Shown one piece after another: positions 5,725 to 13,937 of a stretch of DNA of 15,160 nucleotides. The DNA comes from Lentisphaerota bacterium (GTDB lineage Bacteria; Verrucomicrobiota; Kiritimatiellia; JAAZAB01). The position numbers and the translations under genes were made by a program. The notes under the pieces were generated by a model that made no database searches, was not told the DNA's origin, and saw only the letters and a program-made list of their open reading frames with translations. The stretch is taken from assembly GCA_016199105.1 (NCBI GenBank), contig JACQHI010000371.1:1-15160 (forward strand). Direction: 5' to 3'. Numbering within the stretch: the stretch's first letter is position 1; every line of letters begins with the position of its first letter.

Positions 5725-7008
5725 ATGAGCAACAACGAACTGCTGGCCGTGATCGAGAACATGGAAAAGGAGCGCGGAATCAGCCGCGAATCCCTGATCC
5801 AGATGGTGGAATCCGCCCTCATGTCGGCCTCCAAGAAAAGCATCGGCCCCCTTCGGGACATGCGCGTGGATGTGGACCGGAATACGTTCGACATCAAGGC
5901 CTATTCCAAGCTGGAGGTGGTCGAAACCGTGACCTCGCGCCAGACCGAGATCAGCCTGTCCGAAGCCCGGCGCCTCAAGGCCGACGCCCAAATCGGCGAC
6001 CTTGTCGAGGTCCAGATCCCCGCCCGGACGTTCGGCCGCATCGCCGCGCAAACGGCCAAACAGGCCATTTTTCAGAAAATCCGGCAGGCGGAGAAGGAGA
6101 TCATTCTCAAGGAATACAAGGACCGCGTGGGCGACATCGTCAACGGCACCATCCTCCGCCTGGAGCGGAGCGACGTGATCCTGGATCTCGGCCGCGTCGA
6201 AGCCATCATGCCCTACCAGGAGCAAGTCCGCACCGAGGACTATCAGCCCGGCGACCGCATCCGCGGGTTCGTCCTGAGCGTCCTGGATCATCCCAGCGGG
6301 TATCATATCGTGATTTCGCGGAGTCATCCGAATTTCGTCAAACGCCTCTTCGAACTGGAAATTTCGGAGATCGCGGACAAGACGGTGGAAATCAAAAGCA
6401 TCGCGAGGGAAGCCGGGTATCGGACCAAAATCGCCGTGGCCAGCAACGACGAGAAAGTGGACCCCGTCGGCGCTTGTGTCGGCATGCGCGGCATGCGCGT
6501 CAAGAACATCGTCCGCGAACTGTCCGGAGAAAAAATCGACATCGTCCGCTGGCATGAGGACGTCAAGACCTATGCGACCAACGCGTTGGCGCCCGCCAAG
6601 CTGTCGAAACTGAGCATCGACCCCGACACGCGATCCATCCTGGTCATCGTGGATGCCGATCAGTTGTCGCTGGCCATCGGGAAACGCGGCCAGAACGCCC
6701 GGCTCACCTCCAAGCTGATGGGCTGGAAAATCGACATTCAGCGGGACAAGGACGACATTAGTTTCGAGGAAAAGGTGGCCCAGGCCGTCGAAACCCTGGC
6801 GCAAATCAAGGGCATCGACAGCAACCGGGCCGAGAAACTGGTCAAAGCCGGATTCCTGACCGTCGAGGGCATCGTGGAAGCCGACCTCAGCGACCTCTCG
6901 GATGTCGCCGGGTTGGATGCCGAAACAGCCAAGGCCATTCAAGAAGCCGCCGTGGCCCATCAACAAGAAGCCCTGACACCGAAAACCGACTCAGAGACAA
7001 GCACATGA
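5725..7008 (+). CDS. nusA: Transcription termination/antitermination factor NusA
   Basis: 427 residues. I prefer ATG 5725 because GAGG at 5712-5715 is nine bases upstream; ATG 5716 would sit directly against that site. The domains follow the family order: RNA-polymerase-binding N-terminal domain (about 1-130), S1 RNA-binding domain (about 135-200), two KH domains with VGACVGMRGMRVKNIV at 248-263 and LAIGKRGQNARLTSKL at 316-331, and one helix-hairpin-helix acidic-repeat-like segment at about 352-410 (IKGIDSNRAEKLVKAGF). E. coli NusA has two such C-terminal repeats, so this is the shorter form seen in many bacteria. NusA binds elongating polymerase and modulates pausing, termination and antitermination. 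It is the first gene of the operon. rimP, its common upstream neighbour, is absent; the preceding gene is divergent. Confidence 0.98.
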   Translation: MSNNELLAVIENMEKERGISRESLIQMVESALMSASKKSIGPLRDMRVDVDRNTFDIKAYSKLEVVETVTSRQTEISLSEARRLKADAQIGDLVEVQIPARTFGRIAAQTAKQAIFQKIRQAEKEIILKEYKDRVGDIVNGTILRLERSDVILDLGRVEAIMPYQEQVRTEDYQPGDRIRGFVLSVLDHPSGYHIVISRSHPNFVKRLFELEISEIADKTVEIKSIAREAGYRTKIAVASNDEKVDPVGACVGMRGMRVKNIVRELSGEKIDIVRWHEDVKTYATNALAPAKLSKLSIDPDTRSILVIVDADQLSLAIGKRGQNARLTSKLMGWKIDIQRDKDDISFEEKVAQAVETLAQIKGIDSNRAEKLVKAGFLTVEGIVEADLSDLSDVAGLDAETAKAIQEAAVAHQQEALTPKTDSETST

Positions 7009-9215
7009 GAGTTTTTGAATTAGCCAAGGAACTGGGCCTGCCCAGCAAAGACCTGATCGCCAGGATCCACGCCATGGGCGTGGTCCTCAAAAGCCATATG
7101 AGCGTGCTGGATGAAGCCACTGTCCTGCGCGTAAAGACGGACATCGCGGCGGCCAAACCCACCGCAGCGGAGTCGCCCCAAACCCCTCCGACACAGCCTC
7201 CGCCTTTGGCGCCCCTTCCACCCGCCTCCGCCAAGACTAAGGCTACGGTGGGCACGCCCGCCTCCGCCAAGGCTTCCGCCGTCGCTCAAGGAGCTATGGC
7301 GGACACGCCAGTGGGCACGCCCGCACCCGCCAAAGCGGAAACTCCGCCGGCGCCCCTGCCGGCCGCTCCCCGGAAAAAAGCGGAAATCAAACCGGCGCCC
7401 ACGCCGTCGCCGGCGATCTCGATGCCCGTCATGGGCCCGGATGGCAAAAAAACGCTGACGGTCCGCGGCGCCATCATCGTCCGCGAGCTGGCGGAACAAC
7501 TGAGTATGAAGCCCAATCAGCTCATCGCGGAGCTGATGTCCATGAATATTTTCGCCTCCATCAACGAGCGCCTCGAATTGAAGGTGGCGCAGCAGGTGGT
7601 GGAAAAGCACGGGTTTGTGTTCGAGCACGAAAAGAAAACCGCCGAGCAGAAGCCGCCACCCAAACGATCCGACGAGGAACCCGACACGGATCCGCCGGAA
7701 AACATGGAACCGCGGCCGCCGGTGGTGACGTTCATGGGCCACATCGATCACGGCAAAACCTCGCTCATGGATCGCATACGCAACAGCGCGGTGGCCCGGC
7801 AGGAAGCCGGCGGGATCACCCAGCACATCGGCGCCTACACGGTGGAACACGCGGGGCGGAAAATCACGTTTCTGGACACGCCGGGTCACGCGGCTTTCAC
7901 GGCCATGCGCGCGCGCGGCGCGAACCTGACGGATATCGCGGTGATCGTCATCGCCGCCGATGACGGCATCATGCCACAGACGGAAGAAGCCATCCAGCAT
8001 GCCCGGGCGGCGGATACCACCATCATGGTGGCCATCAACAAGATGGATTTGCCGGCCGCCAATATTGACCGCGTGAAAAAGCAGCTCCAGGCCATGGGAC
8101 TCACCCCCGAAGACTGGGGCGGCACAACGGTCTGCTGCCCGGTGAGCGCGAAGACCGGCGAGGGACTCGACCATTTTCTGGAGTTGATCGAGCTGCAAGC
8201 GGAAATGCTCGAGTTGAGGGCCAATCCCCGCCGCCGGGCGGAAGGCTATGTCATCGAAGCGCGCCTGGAAGCCGGGATGGGCCCCACCGCGGCCCTGCTG
8301 GTCACCCGCGGCACGCTTCAGGTGGGCGATGCCCTGGTCTGCGGCGCCTTCTGGGGACGGGTCAAGGCGCTGATTGACGACTCAGGCATCAAGGTTCGCG
8401 CGGTCACGCCCGGCAGGGCCGTGAAATGCATGGGGTTGGCCGGCGTCCCGCAGGCGGGCGAGATGTTCAAAGTCTGCGCCAATGACCGGCAAGCCCGCGA
8501 GCTCGGGGAAAAGCGGGCGGATGAGTTGCGCGCCCAACAGGTGGTCGTGCCCCGGAAGGCGTCCCTGGAAGATCTCTTCTCCCGCATGGCGACCGCGAAG
8601 CGCCTGGAATTGCGCCTGATCATCAAGTGCGACATGCAGGGGTCCCTGGAAGCGCTCCTGAAAGCCATGGAGGACCTGAAGAGCGACAAGGTCGCCGTTT
8701 CCATTCTTCTCAGCGGCATCGGCAACATCACCGAAAACGATGTGCTCCTGGCCAGCGCCTCCGATGCCATCGTCATCGGTTTCAATGTCAGCAAGGAACC
8801 GGATATCGCCCAGCTCCAGAAACGGGAGGGCGTGGAAGTCCGGCTCTATTCCATCATTTATGAGATTGTGGACCAGATCCGCGAAGCCATGCAAGGGCTC
8901 TTGAAGCCGGAGATCCGCGAGAAGTTCATCGGCAAGGCCGAGGTTTTGCAGGTCTTCACCGTTTCCAAGAAGCACAAGGCGGCCGGTTGTTCCGTCGTCA
9001 ACGGCCGCATTTTCGTCAATTGCCGCACGCGGGTGAAACGCAAAGGCGATACCGTCCACGAGGGCACGGTGGTCACCTTGAAACATTTCCAGGACGATGT
9101 GAAGGAAATGAAGGAGGGGCAGGAATGCGGCGTGCGCATGGACAACTTCTCCGATTTCCAGGTCGGCGACACGCTGGAATTCTACGAGGTTGAAAAGATC
9201 GCCCAAAAGCTCTGA
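7005..9215 (+). CDS. infB: Translation initiation factor IF-2
   Basis: 736 residues; the ATG overlaps the nusA stop by four bases (ATGA). IF-2 is the GTPase that delivers initiator fMet-tRNA to the 30S subunit and promotes 50S joining. An IF2_N domain occupies about 1-48 and a second about 149-207, joined by an Ala/Pro/Lys-rich, probably disordered linker (49-148). The G domain has all motifs: GHIDHGKT 245-252, GGITQHIGAY 269-278, DTPGHA 291-296, NKMD 345-348 and SAKTG 381-385. Only G1 differs from the usual GHVDHGKT, by a conservative Val-to-Ile change. Beta-barrel domain II, domain III and the fMet-tRNA-binding C-terminal domain follow (EVLQVFTVSKKHKAAGCSV near the C-terminus). The linker contains an in-frame palindromic/duplicated insert at nucleotides 7222-7336, described separately. 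Confidence 0.98.
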   Translation: MRVFELAKELGLPSKDLIARIHAMGVVLKSHMSVLDEATVLRVKTDIAAAKPTAAESPQTPPTQPPPLAPLPPASAKTKATVGTPASAKASAVAQGAMADTPVGTPAPAKAETPPAPLPAAPRKKAEIKPAPTPSPAISMPVMGPDGKKTLTVRGAIIVRELAEQLSMKPNQLIAELMSMNIFASINERLELKVAQQVVEKHGFVFEHEKKTAEQKPPPKRSDEEPDTDPPENMEPRPPVVTFMGHIDHGKTSLMDRIRNSAVARQEAGGITQHIGAYTVEHAGRKITFLDTPGHAAFTAMRARGANLTDIAVIVIAADDGIMPQTEEAIQHARAADTTIMVAINKMDLPAANIDRVKKQLQAMGLTPEDWGGTTVCCPVSAKTGEGLDHFLELIELQAEMLELRANPRRRAEGYVIEARLEAGMGPTAALLVTRGTLQVGDALVCGAFWGRVKALIDDSGIKVRAVTPGRAVKCMGLAGVPQAGEMFKVCANDRQARELGEKRADELRAQQVVVPRKASLEDLFSRMATAKRLELRLIIKCDMQGSLEALLKAMEDLKSDKVAVSILLSGIGNITENDVLLASASDAIVIGFNVSKEPDIAQLQKREGVEVRLYSIIYEIVDQIREAMQGLLKPEIREKFIGKAEVLQVFTVSKKHKAAGCSVVNGRIFVNCRTRVKRKGDTVHEGTVVTLKHFQDDVKEMKEGQECGVRMDNFSDFQVGDTLEFYEVEKIAQKL
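7222..7336. repeat. Palindromic and duplicated element inside the IF-2 linker
   Basis: A 26-base unit starting GTGGGCACGCCCGC occurs at 7248-7273 and again at 7311-7336 with three mismatches, 63 bases apart, so the frame is kept. A 15-base part (CCCGCCTCCGCCAAG) also occurs at 7222-7236 and 7258-7272, 36 bases apart. Between the 26-base copies, TCCGCCGTCGCTC (7275-7287) pairs with GAGCTATGGCGGA (7291-7303) around a three-base loop: 13 base pairs with two mismatches. The protein product is Ala/Lys/Gly/Thr-rich (VGTPASAKA at 82-90, VGTPAPAKA at 103-111). Confidence 0.75.
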
Positions 9216-9637
9216 TGCCGGCCCCCTCGTTTTTTCCGCTTCCCGTCATGAAAGCGAACCGATTAACACGGATCAACGAACTGCTGAGGCGTGAAATCGG
9301 GGACCTCCTCTTCCGGATCATGAACGACAGCCGCTTCGATCTGTCCGCGGTCACCGTGACCCGCGTCGTCACCAGCCGGGATCTCCGGAGCGCCCGGGTA
9401 TTTGTCTCCATCCGCGATCATGACGCCGAACGCGACGCCATGCTGAACAAGCTCAGGAAACACCGCGGCGAAATCCAGAACCGTATCAACACCGATCTGG
9501 TTTTGAAATACACGCCCCGCCTCGATTTCGAGCTGGATACCTCCATCGAGGAAGGCGATCGCGTCCTCACCCTCCTCGCGCAACTGCCCCCCGCGGACCC
9601 GGAGACGACGGACGATTCCGGAAACCCCACCCCATGA
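9215..9637 (+). CDS. rbfA: 30S ribosome-binding factor RbfA
   Basis: 140 residues from ATG 9215, which overlaps the infB stop (TGATG). A second ATG at 9248 (MKANRLTRINELLRREIGDL) matches where family members usually begin and would give 129 residues. Neither has a strong ribosome-binding site, so coupling to infB is likely and the first start is kept with caution. RbfA is a single KH-fold protein that binds the 30S subunit and helps 16S rRNA 5'-end maturation, especially in the cold. Visible family features are the basic N-terminal helix, VTVTRVVTSRDLRSARVFVSI in the central beta-alpha-beta part, and LKYTPRLDFELDTSIEEGDRV near the end. The last 15 residues are an acidic, polar tail. The gene overlaps truB by four bases. 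Confidence 0.96.
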   Translation: MPAPSFFPLPVMKANRLTRINELLRREIGDLLFRIMNDSRFDLSAVTVTRVVTSRDLRSARVFVSIRDHDAERDAMLNKLRKHRGEIQNRINTDLVLKYTPRLDFELDTSIEEGDRVLTLLAQLPPADPETTDDSGNPTP

Positions 9638-10392
9638 CGTCCCCCCTTCCATCCGGCCCGTCATCGCGCGCCACCGACGATTCGACTCACGGCGTCCTGC
9701 TGGTGGACAAACCCCCGTGTCTCACGTCCCACGACGTGGTCAATGCCATCCGCCGCCAGTTCCGGTTCGAAAAGGTCGGCCATGGCGGCACCCTCGATCC
9801 CCAGGCCACCGGTCTTCTGATCGTCATGATCGGACGGGCCACCAAACTGTCCAATCTCCTGATGGCGCACGACAAGACCTATGAAGGCGTCCTCCGTCTC
9901 GGCATCGCCACCGATTCCCATGACGCCGACGGCAAGGTGACCGGCACGGCCGATCCTTCCCACATCACACGGGAGCAACTGCTGGAGGAGATGAAGAAAT
10001 TCACCGGCGACGTCCTCCAGACGCCGCCGATGGTATCCGCCATCAAAAAAAACGGCGTTCCCCTCTATAAACTGGCCCGCAAGGGGAAAACCGTGGAGCG
10101 CCAGCCGAAGCTGATCCACGTGTACGCGTTCGACCTCCTGGATTACAGTCCGCCCCATGCCCGATTCCATCTCGAATGCACCAAGGGCGTTTATGTCCGG
10201 ACCATTTGCGCCGATATTGGCGCCGGGCTCGGATGCGGCGCCCATCTGGAACAGCTCCGTCGGACGCGTTCCGGCAATTTTTCCGTGGACAAGGCCCTCC
10301 CGCTGGACACGATTCTGAAAATGGATCGTCCGCGGCTCCTCGACACCCTCATTCCTCTTCAGCGCCTTCACCTGCAGGGAGACGGCGCATGA
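9634..10392 (+). CDS. truB: tRNA pseudouridine(55) synthase TruB
   Basis: 252 residues; ATG overlaps the rbfA stop by four bases. TruB converts U55 of the tRNA T-loop to pseudouridine. The motif GHGGTLDPQATG at 49-60 includes the catalytic Asp55. Upstream, GVLLVDKPPCLTSHDVV is the usual family opening, and KTYEGVLRLGIATDSHDADG and KGVYVRTICADIGAGLG are further conserved blocks. The protein ends soon after the catalytic domain, at LIPLQRLHLQGDGA. It is shorter than E. coli TruB (about 314 residues), so the C-terminal PUA-like domain seems absent or minimal. The first 17 residues are a Ser/Pro-rich lead. Co-transcription with rbfA and ribF is the expected context. Confidence 0.97.
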   Translation: MTSPLPSGPSSRATDDSTHGVLLVDKPPCLTSHDVVNAIRRQFRFEKVGHGGTLDPQATGLLIVMIGRATKLSNLLMAHDKTYEGVLRLGIATDSHDADGKVTGTADPSHITREQLLEEMKKFTGDVLQTPPMVSAIKKNGVPLYKLARKGKTVERQPKLIHVYAFDLLDYSPPHARFHLECTKGVYVRTICADIGAGLGCGAHLEQLRRTRSGNFSVDKALPLDTILKMDRPRLLDTLIPLQRLHLQGDGA

Positions 10393-11354
10393 AAATCCTC
10401 CGCGGCCTTTCCCTCCTGCGGCGCGAACAGCGCCCGATCGCCCTCGCCGCGGGTTTCTTCGACGGCGTGCATTGCGGCCACCAGGACGTGCTCCAACAAG
10501 CCCTGAGCCTGGCACGGGAACTCCGCGGCTCGGCGTGGGTCCTTACGTTCGATCAGCATCCCCTGAAGGTGCTTCAACCGGAATCGGCCCCCCTCCTGCT
10601 TTGCTCCACGGAGCACAAGATCCAACTCCTGGAGGACTTGGGACTGGCCGGATGCGTCATTTTACCCTTCACCCGCCAACTCGCCCAGACCATGCCGGAA
10701 ATGTTCGTTAAACATTTCGTCACCGCGGTTCCCCAACTCCGCCATATCGTCGTGGGACGCAACTGGTCGTTCGGCCGCGGCGGACAGGGCAATGCGTCCA
10801 CCCTCAAGAATCTGGCCAAGGTATATGGGATACAGGTGACGGTCATTCCGCCCCGGTACTGGAGCGGAACCGTGATTTCCAGTACGCGCATCCGGAACAA
10901 GGTGCTGACCGGTCATCTCGACCATGCCGCCCGGATGCTGGGCCGGCCGTTCAGCATTCTCGGAACCGTGGTGGCGGGCGACCGGCTTGGGCGAAAGCTC
11001 GGTATTCCCACCGCCAACCTCGACGCCGGCGGCGAAGTCCGGCCTCCCAACGGCGTCTATGCCGTGCAGACCCGGCTGGATGGGAAGGAACTGCACGGCA
11101 TCGTCAATCTGGGCGTCAGACCCACCCTCAAGAACGCGAAAGGTTCCGTTCCGATCCTGGAACTCCACGTGTTTGACATCCGGCGCGACTTGTACGGCAA
11201 GGAGATTGAAGTCTTCTTCCTTAAAAAATTCCGCAACGAAACCAAATTCCCATCTCTCGAGGAATTGAAGAAGCAGATCCGGGTGGATATTCTGGAAGTC
11301 CAGCGCTGGTTCAAAACCCAGGGGGACAAGGCTTTCTACACGGGTTGCCGCTGA
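10389..11354 (+). CDS. ribF: Bifunctional riboflavin kinase / FAD synthetase
   Basis: 321 residues from ATG 10389, overlapping the truB stop by four bases. The frame is open further upstream but that part is antiparallel to known truB coding. RibF phosphorylates riboflavin to FMN and adenylates FMN to FAD. The N-terminal nucleotidyltransferase domain has GFFDGVHCGH at 22-31, the family's HxGH-type site, and ISSTRIR at 163-169. The C-terminal kinase domain has GRKLGIPTANL (PTAN at 207-210), PPNGVYAV, GIVNLGVRPT at 237-246, and Glu258 in LELHVFD as likely catalytic base. RDLYGKEIEVFFLKKFRNE is the common closing strand-helix region. Both halves appear intact. It is the last operon gene; rpsO, often next to truB/ribF, is not here. 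Its stop lies seven bases from that of the convergent UroD-like gene. Confidence 0.97.
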   Translation: MKILRGLSLLRREQRPIALAAGFFDGVHCGHQDVLQQALSLARELRGSAWVLTFDQHPLKVLQPESAPLLLCSTEHKIQLLEDLGLAGCVILPFTRQLAQTMPEMFVKHFVTAVPQLRHIVVGRNWSFGRGGQGNASTLKNLAKVYGIQVTVIPPRYWSGTVISSTRIRNKVLTGHLDHAARMLGRPFSILGTVVAGDRLGRKLGIPTANLDAGGEVRPPNGVYAVQTRLDGKELHGIVNLGVRPTLKNAKGSVPILELHVFDIRRDLYGKEIEVFFLKKFRNETKFPSLEELKKQIRVDILEVQRWFKTQGDKAFYTGCR

Positions 11355-11361
11355 GGTGCGT

Positions 11362-12426
11362 CTACCAGCGATACCGCCGCGCCGCCTCGTAAATCGCCGC
11401 CACATTTTCCGGTGACGTATCCCCCTGCACCTGGTGCGAAGGCGCCACAATATACCCGCCATTGCGGCCCAGGATGCCGATGATGCGCGTGGTTTCGCGA
11501 GCCACTTCGTCCGGGCTGGCATGCGGCAGCAAATCCACCTCGTCGATGGCCCCATGGAAGGAAAGCCGGTCGCCGAACGCGGCAAACAGCGCCTCAGGCC
11601 GCATGCCCTCGGCCGTCACCTGAATGGGATCCAGGAAATTCAGGCCGGCTTCGATCAGATCCGGGATCACCGGCACCAGCGAGCCGCAGGAATGATAAAA
11701 CGTGGCCAACCCCATCTGCCGGAATGTGGAAATCAGGCGGGCCGTGTGGGGCTTGATGAGCTGACGCCAGAGCTCCGGCGCCAGCAACATCCCGCGCTGG
11801 GACCCGATGTCCCCGCCGGATCCGATGACGTCAATCCGGCCCTTGCCGGCCTCGATGGCCCGCAGGGCGCGTTCCCGGTAAAACCGTTCGACGGAGGAGC
11901 AAATGGCCTCCACAATTTCGGGATTCTCAACCAAATCCATCATGAACCGTTCGAGACCGCGCAGATACCATGGTGTCTCAAACGCGCCGCCCGCGAAAAA
12001 CATGCAGGCGCGCTCCTGTTTCCGGTTGATCGAATCCAGGAGGGCGGGCATCGCCGAATAATCCCACCAGTCGAGGCTGGGCCACGCGTAGTTCAGCACG
12101 TCCTCCACGGTCCGGGCGGACGCCAGGGGATGATGACTGAACTCGTAATAGGTGTTGAACTCGTTCGTGACCTTGGCGGTGCGGCACCCCCAGAAATCCG
12201 TGCCCTCCGACATGAGCGTCACGGCGGAGCGTTCGGCCGGCCCGATGAACGGCAGGGAGACGATGCGCAAATCGACATCCAGCGCGTCCATGACGTCGTC
12301 ATTGGTGTTGACCCCGAGATGCCGGCGCAGCTTCTCCCAGGCCTCCGCCGTGCAGCGAAGCGCCGTGGGCGGACGATCCGGTCTTTCCCGGCGGGCGGCC
12401 GCCAGCACGCGTTCTCGACTGTTCAT
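11362..12426 (-). CDS. UroD-like methyltransferase family protein (MtaA/CmuA type)
   Basis: 354 residues from ATG 12426, with AAAGGCG a few bases upstream. The fold is that of uroporphyrinogen decarboxylase, but the sequence fits the methyltransferase-like branch. His245 and Cys247 in FYHSCGSLVPVI match the zinc-thiolate H-x-C motif of MtaA/CmuA-type enzymes, and the tail GGYIVAPSHQVQGDTSPENV is typical of the branch. Near the front it reads MNSRERVLAAARRERPDRPP, the usual opening helix with substrate-cleft arginines. Such proteins transfer methyl groups between corrinoid proteins and thiols, or demethylate unusual substrates; many environmental copies have no known substrate. No corrinoid-binding protein or activase lies in the window, so it is an orphan here. 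Heme biosynthesis is unlikely. Confidence 0.9.
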   Translation of the reverse strand: MNSRERVLAAARRERPDRPPTALRCTAEAWEKLRRHLGVNTNDDVMDALDVDLRIVSLPFIGPAERSAVTLMSEGTDFWGCRTAKVTNEFNTYYEFSHHPLASARTVEDVLNYAWPSLDWWDYSAMPALLDSINRKQERACMFFAGGAFETPWYLRGLERFMMDLVENPEIVEAICSSVERFYRERALRAIEAGKGRIDVIGSGGDIGSQRGMLLAPELWRQLIKPHTARLISTFRQMGLATFYHSCGSLVPVIPDLIEAGLNFLDPIQVTAEGMRPEALFAAFGDRLSFHGAIDEVDLLPHASPDEVARETTRIIGILGRNGGYIVAPSHQVQGDTSPENVAAIYEAARRYRW

Positions 12427-12443
12427 AGTGCGCCTTTCAGCAG

Positions 12444-12479
12444 GGTTCCTGGTTCACGGTTCAACGGTTCACAGTTACA
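12444..12479. repeat. GGTTCA-type short tandem run
   Basis: Four consecutive 7-8 base units read GGTTCCT, GGTTCAC, GGTTCAAC and GGTTCACA, followed by GTTACAT. It lies in the 117-base gap between the divergent UroD-like and adenylyl cyclase genes, next to the UroD-like start. It is too regular to be chance in so short a gap, but no binding protein can be named. Confidence 0.6.
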
Positions 12480-12543
12480 TTCAACCAGAGACGGCGGCGC
12501 TTTGCATGCATTTTTTGAATTGCGGAACTCCCGCAAAAGGGGT

Positions 12544-13935
12544 ATGGATCTATGCAGCATGCATTTGCGCACCAAGTTGGCGCTGTTGATTTCAGCGCTT
12601 ATCATCGCCGTGATGGCTCCGCTTTCCTTTTTCACCGTTTTGCAGACGGCCCGGATCCGGGAAGCGGACATGGATCGGCGCTCCACCACGGTGGCCAAGC
12701 TGATCGCCCAGGTCGAGATCATGGGGGTGATCGCCGGCAAGCCCGTGCCTCCGCATATCCTTCAGGAACAAGTGGCCTTGTGTCGCGGAATGGAATCGTC
12801 GATCGTTTGCATCCTGGTCGGCGATTCGAACAACCGCCTGCTCGCCGGCGATGCCAACGCCGGCCTGCTGGCCCGCCACGGCATTCCCGCCGCGCGGCAA
12901 ACGTTGAACAGCCTGGCCGCGCCGGACGGCCTGGCGTGGCCCGACCTGCGCGCGAAAACGGTCAAAATCTCGGATGGCCAACGGGACTACGGCCAGGTCA
13001 AAGTCGCCTTTTCCCTGCTGCCCCTCCAAGCGGAGATCCGCCGGGCCAGCTTCAAGTATCTTCTGTTGACGGTCGGCTTTGTTCTGCTGGGCATTTTCGT
13101 GTCCTGTCTTTTTTCGCGGTGGATAGCCCGGCCGCTGGAACAATTGGCGCACGCCACGGACCGCATCCGGCAGGGCGACCTGACCGCCCGGGTGGAGGTG
13201 AAGACCCGCGATGAAATCGGCCGCCTGGCGGTTCATTTCAACGAGATGGTCGCCGGTCTGCGCGAGCGCGAATGGATGAAAGCCACGTTCGCCCGCTATG
13301 TCTCCCAACACGTCGCGGAAAAAATACTCAAGAACAGGGACACCCTGGTCTTCAAAGGCGAACTGAGGCGGGTCACCATTCTGTTCGTCGATATCCGCGG
13401 TTTCACGTCGCTGGCGGAAACGCTGAAGCCGGCCGAGCTTCTCACCCTGCTCAACGAGTATTTCGCCATGATGATCGATGTCATCTTCAAGCATGACGGA
13501 ACCCTCGACAAGTTCGTGGGCGACCAGATCATGGCGGTCTATGGCGCCCCCCTCGATCAGGATCAGCCGGCCTTGCGCGCCGTTTGCACGGCCATGGACA
13601 TGCAGGCGGGCGTGGAACTCATCAATACCAAACGGTCGCTTCGGGGGCTTCCCGGGGTCGGCATCGGGATCGGCATCAACACGGGCGACGTGGTCGCCGG
13701 CAACATCGGCAGCGAAAAACGCATGGAATACACGGTCATCGGGGACGAGGTCAATCTCGCCCAGCGCATCGAGGCCATCAGCCAGAAAGGCCAGGTGCTC
13801 GTCAGCGAAAGCACGTACCGGGCCGTCGAAAAACAGGTGGACGTCCTGCCCCTGCCCGAAACGAAAGTCAAGGGCCGGAAGAATCCTGTTTCGATTTATT
13901 CCGTTTTGCGGTATAGGGAAGAACCCCGGAGGTGA
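12544..13935 (+). CDS. Membrane HAMP-domain class III adenylyl cyclase
   Basis: 463 residues from ATG 12544. The start is uncertain: AAAAGGGG lies only a few bases before it, and ATG 12559 (MHLRTKLALL) is the alternative. The frame stays open far upstream, but that part is antisense to the UroD-like gene. Layout: first membrane span (about 11-33), an external sensor region (about 34-170), second span (171-191), HAMP domain (192-243) and cyclase domain (274-455). Metal-binding Asp283 (FVDIRGFT) and Asp327 (KFVGDQIM), adenine-selecting Lys323, Thr397 in EYTVIG, and transition-state Asn404 and Arg408 (VNLAQR) are all present. Thr397 in place of the usual Asp marks subclass IIIb, members of which can respond to bicarbonate. 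It should make cAMP from ATP in response to an external or membrane signal. A lipoprotein gene follows after two bases. Confidence 0.93.
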   Translation: MDLCSMHLRTKLALLISALIIAVMAPLSFFTVLQTARIREADMDRRSTTVAKLIAQVEIMGVIAGKPVPPHILQEQVALCRGMESSIVCILVGDSNNRLLAGDANAGLLARHGIPAARQTLNSLAAPDGLAWPDLRAKTVKISDGQRDYGQVKVAFSLLPLQAEIRRASFKYLLLTVGFVLLGIFVSCLFSRWIARPLEQLAHATDRIRQGDLTARVEVKTRDEIGRLAVHFNEMVAGLREREWMKATFARYVSQHVAEKILKNRDTLVFKGELRRVTILFVDIRGFTSLAETLKPAELLTLLNEYFAMMIDVIFKHDGTLDKFVGDQIMAVYGAPLDQDQPALRAVCTAMDMQAGVELINTKRSLRGLPGVGIGIGINTGDVVAGNIGSEKRMEYTVIGDEVNLAQRIEAISQKGQVLVSESTYRAVEKQVDVLPLPETKVKGRKNPVSIYSVLRYREEPRR

Positions 13936-13937
13936 TT

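Noticed and set aside
5550..5897. Minus-strand 115-codon frame upstream of the D-threonine-aldolase-like gene
   Set aside because: It overlaps the nusA 5' end and promoter and ends in the ribosome-binding site of the next gene. Its Ser/Arg-rich composition gives no support.
5662..6966. Minus-strand open frame of 434 codons opposite nusA
   Set aside because: nusA is certain by domains and operon context; the antisense frame arises from its third-position G/C bias.
7020..8198. Minus-strand open frame of 392 codons opposite infB
   Set aside because: It is antisense to all the IF-2 G motifs and gives a His/Arg/Gly-rich shadow.
11434..12543. Upstream extension of the adenylyl cyclase frame
   Set aside because: The frame is open for another 370 codons, but that part is antisense to the UroD-like gene and crosses the GGTTCA repeat. 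The membrane-span start near 12544-12559 is natural.
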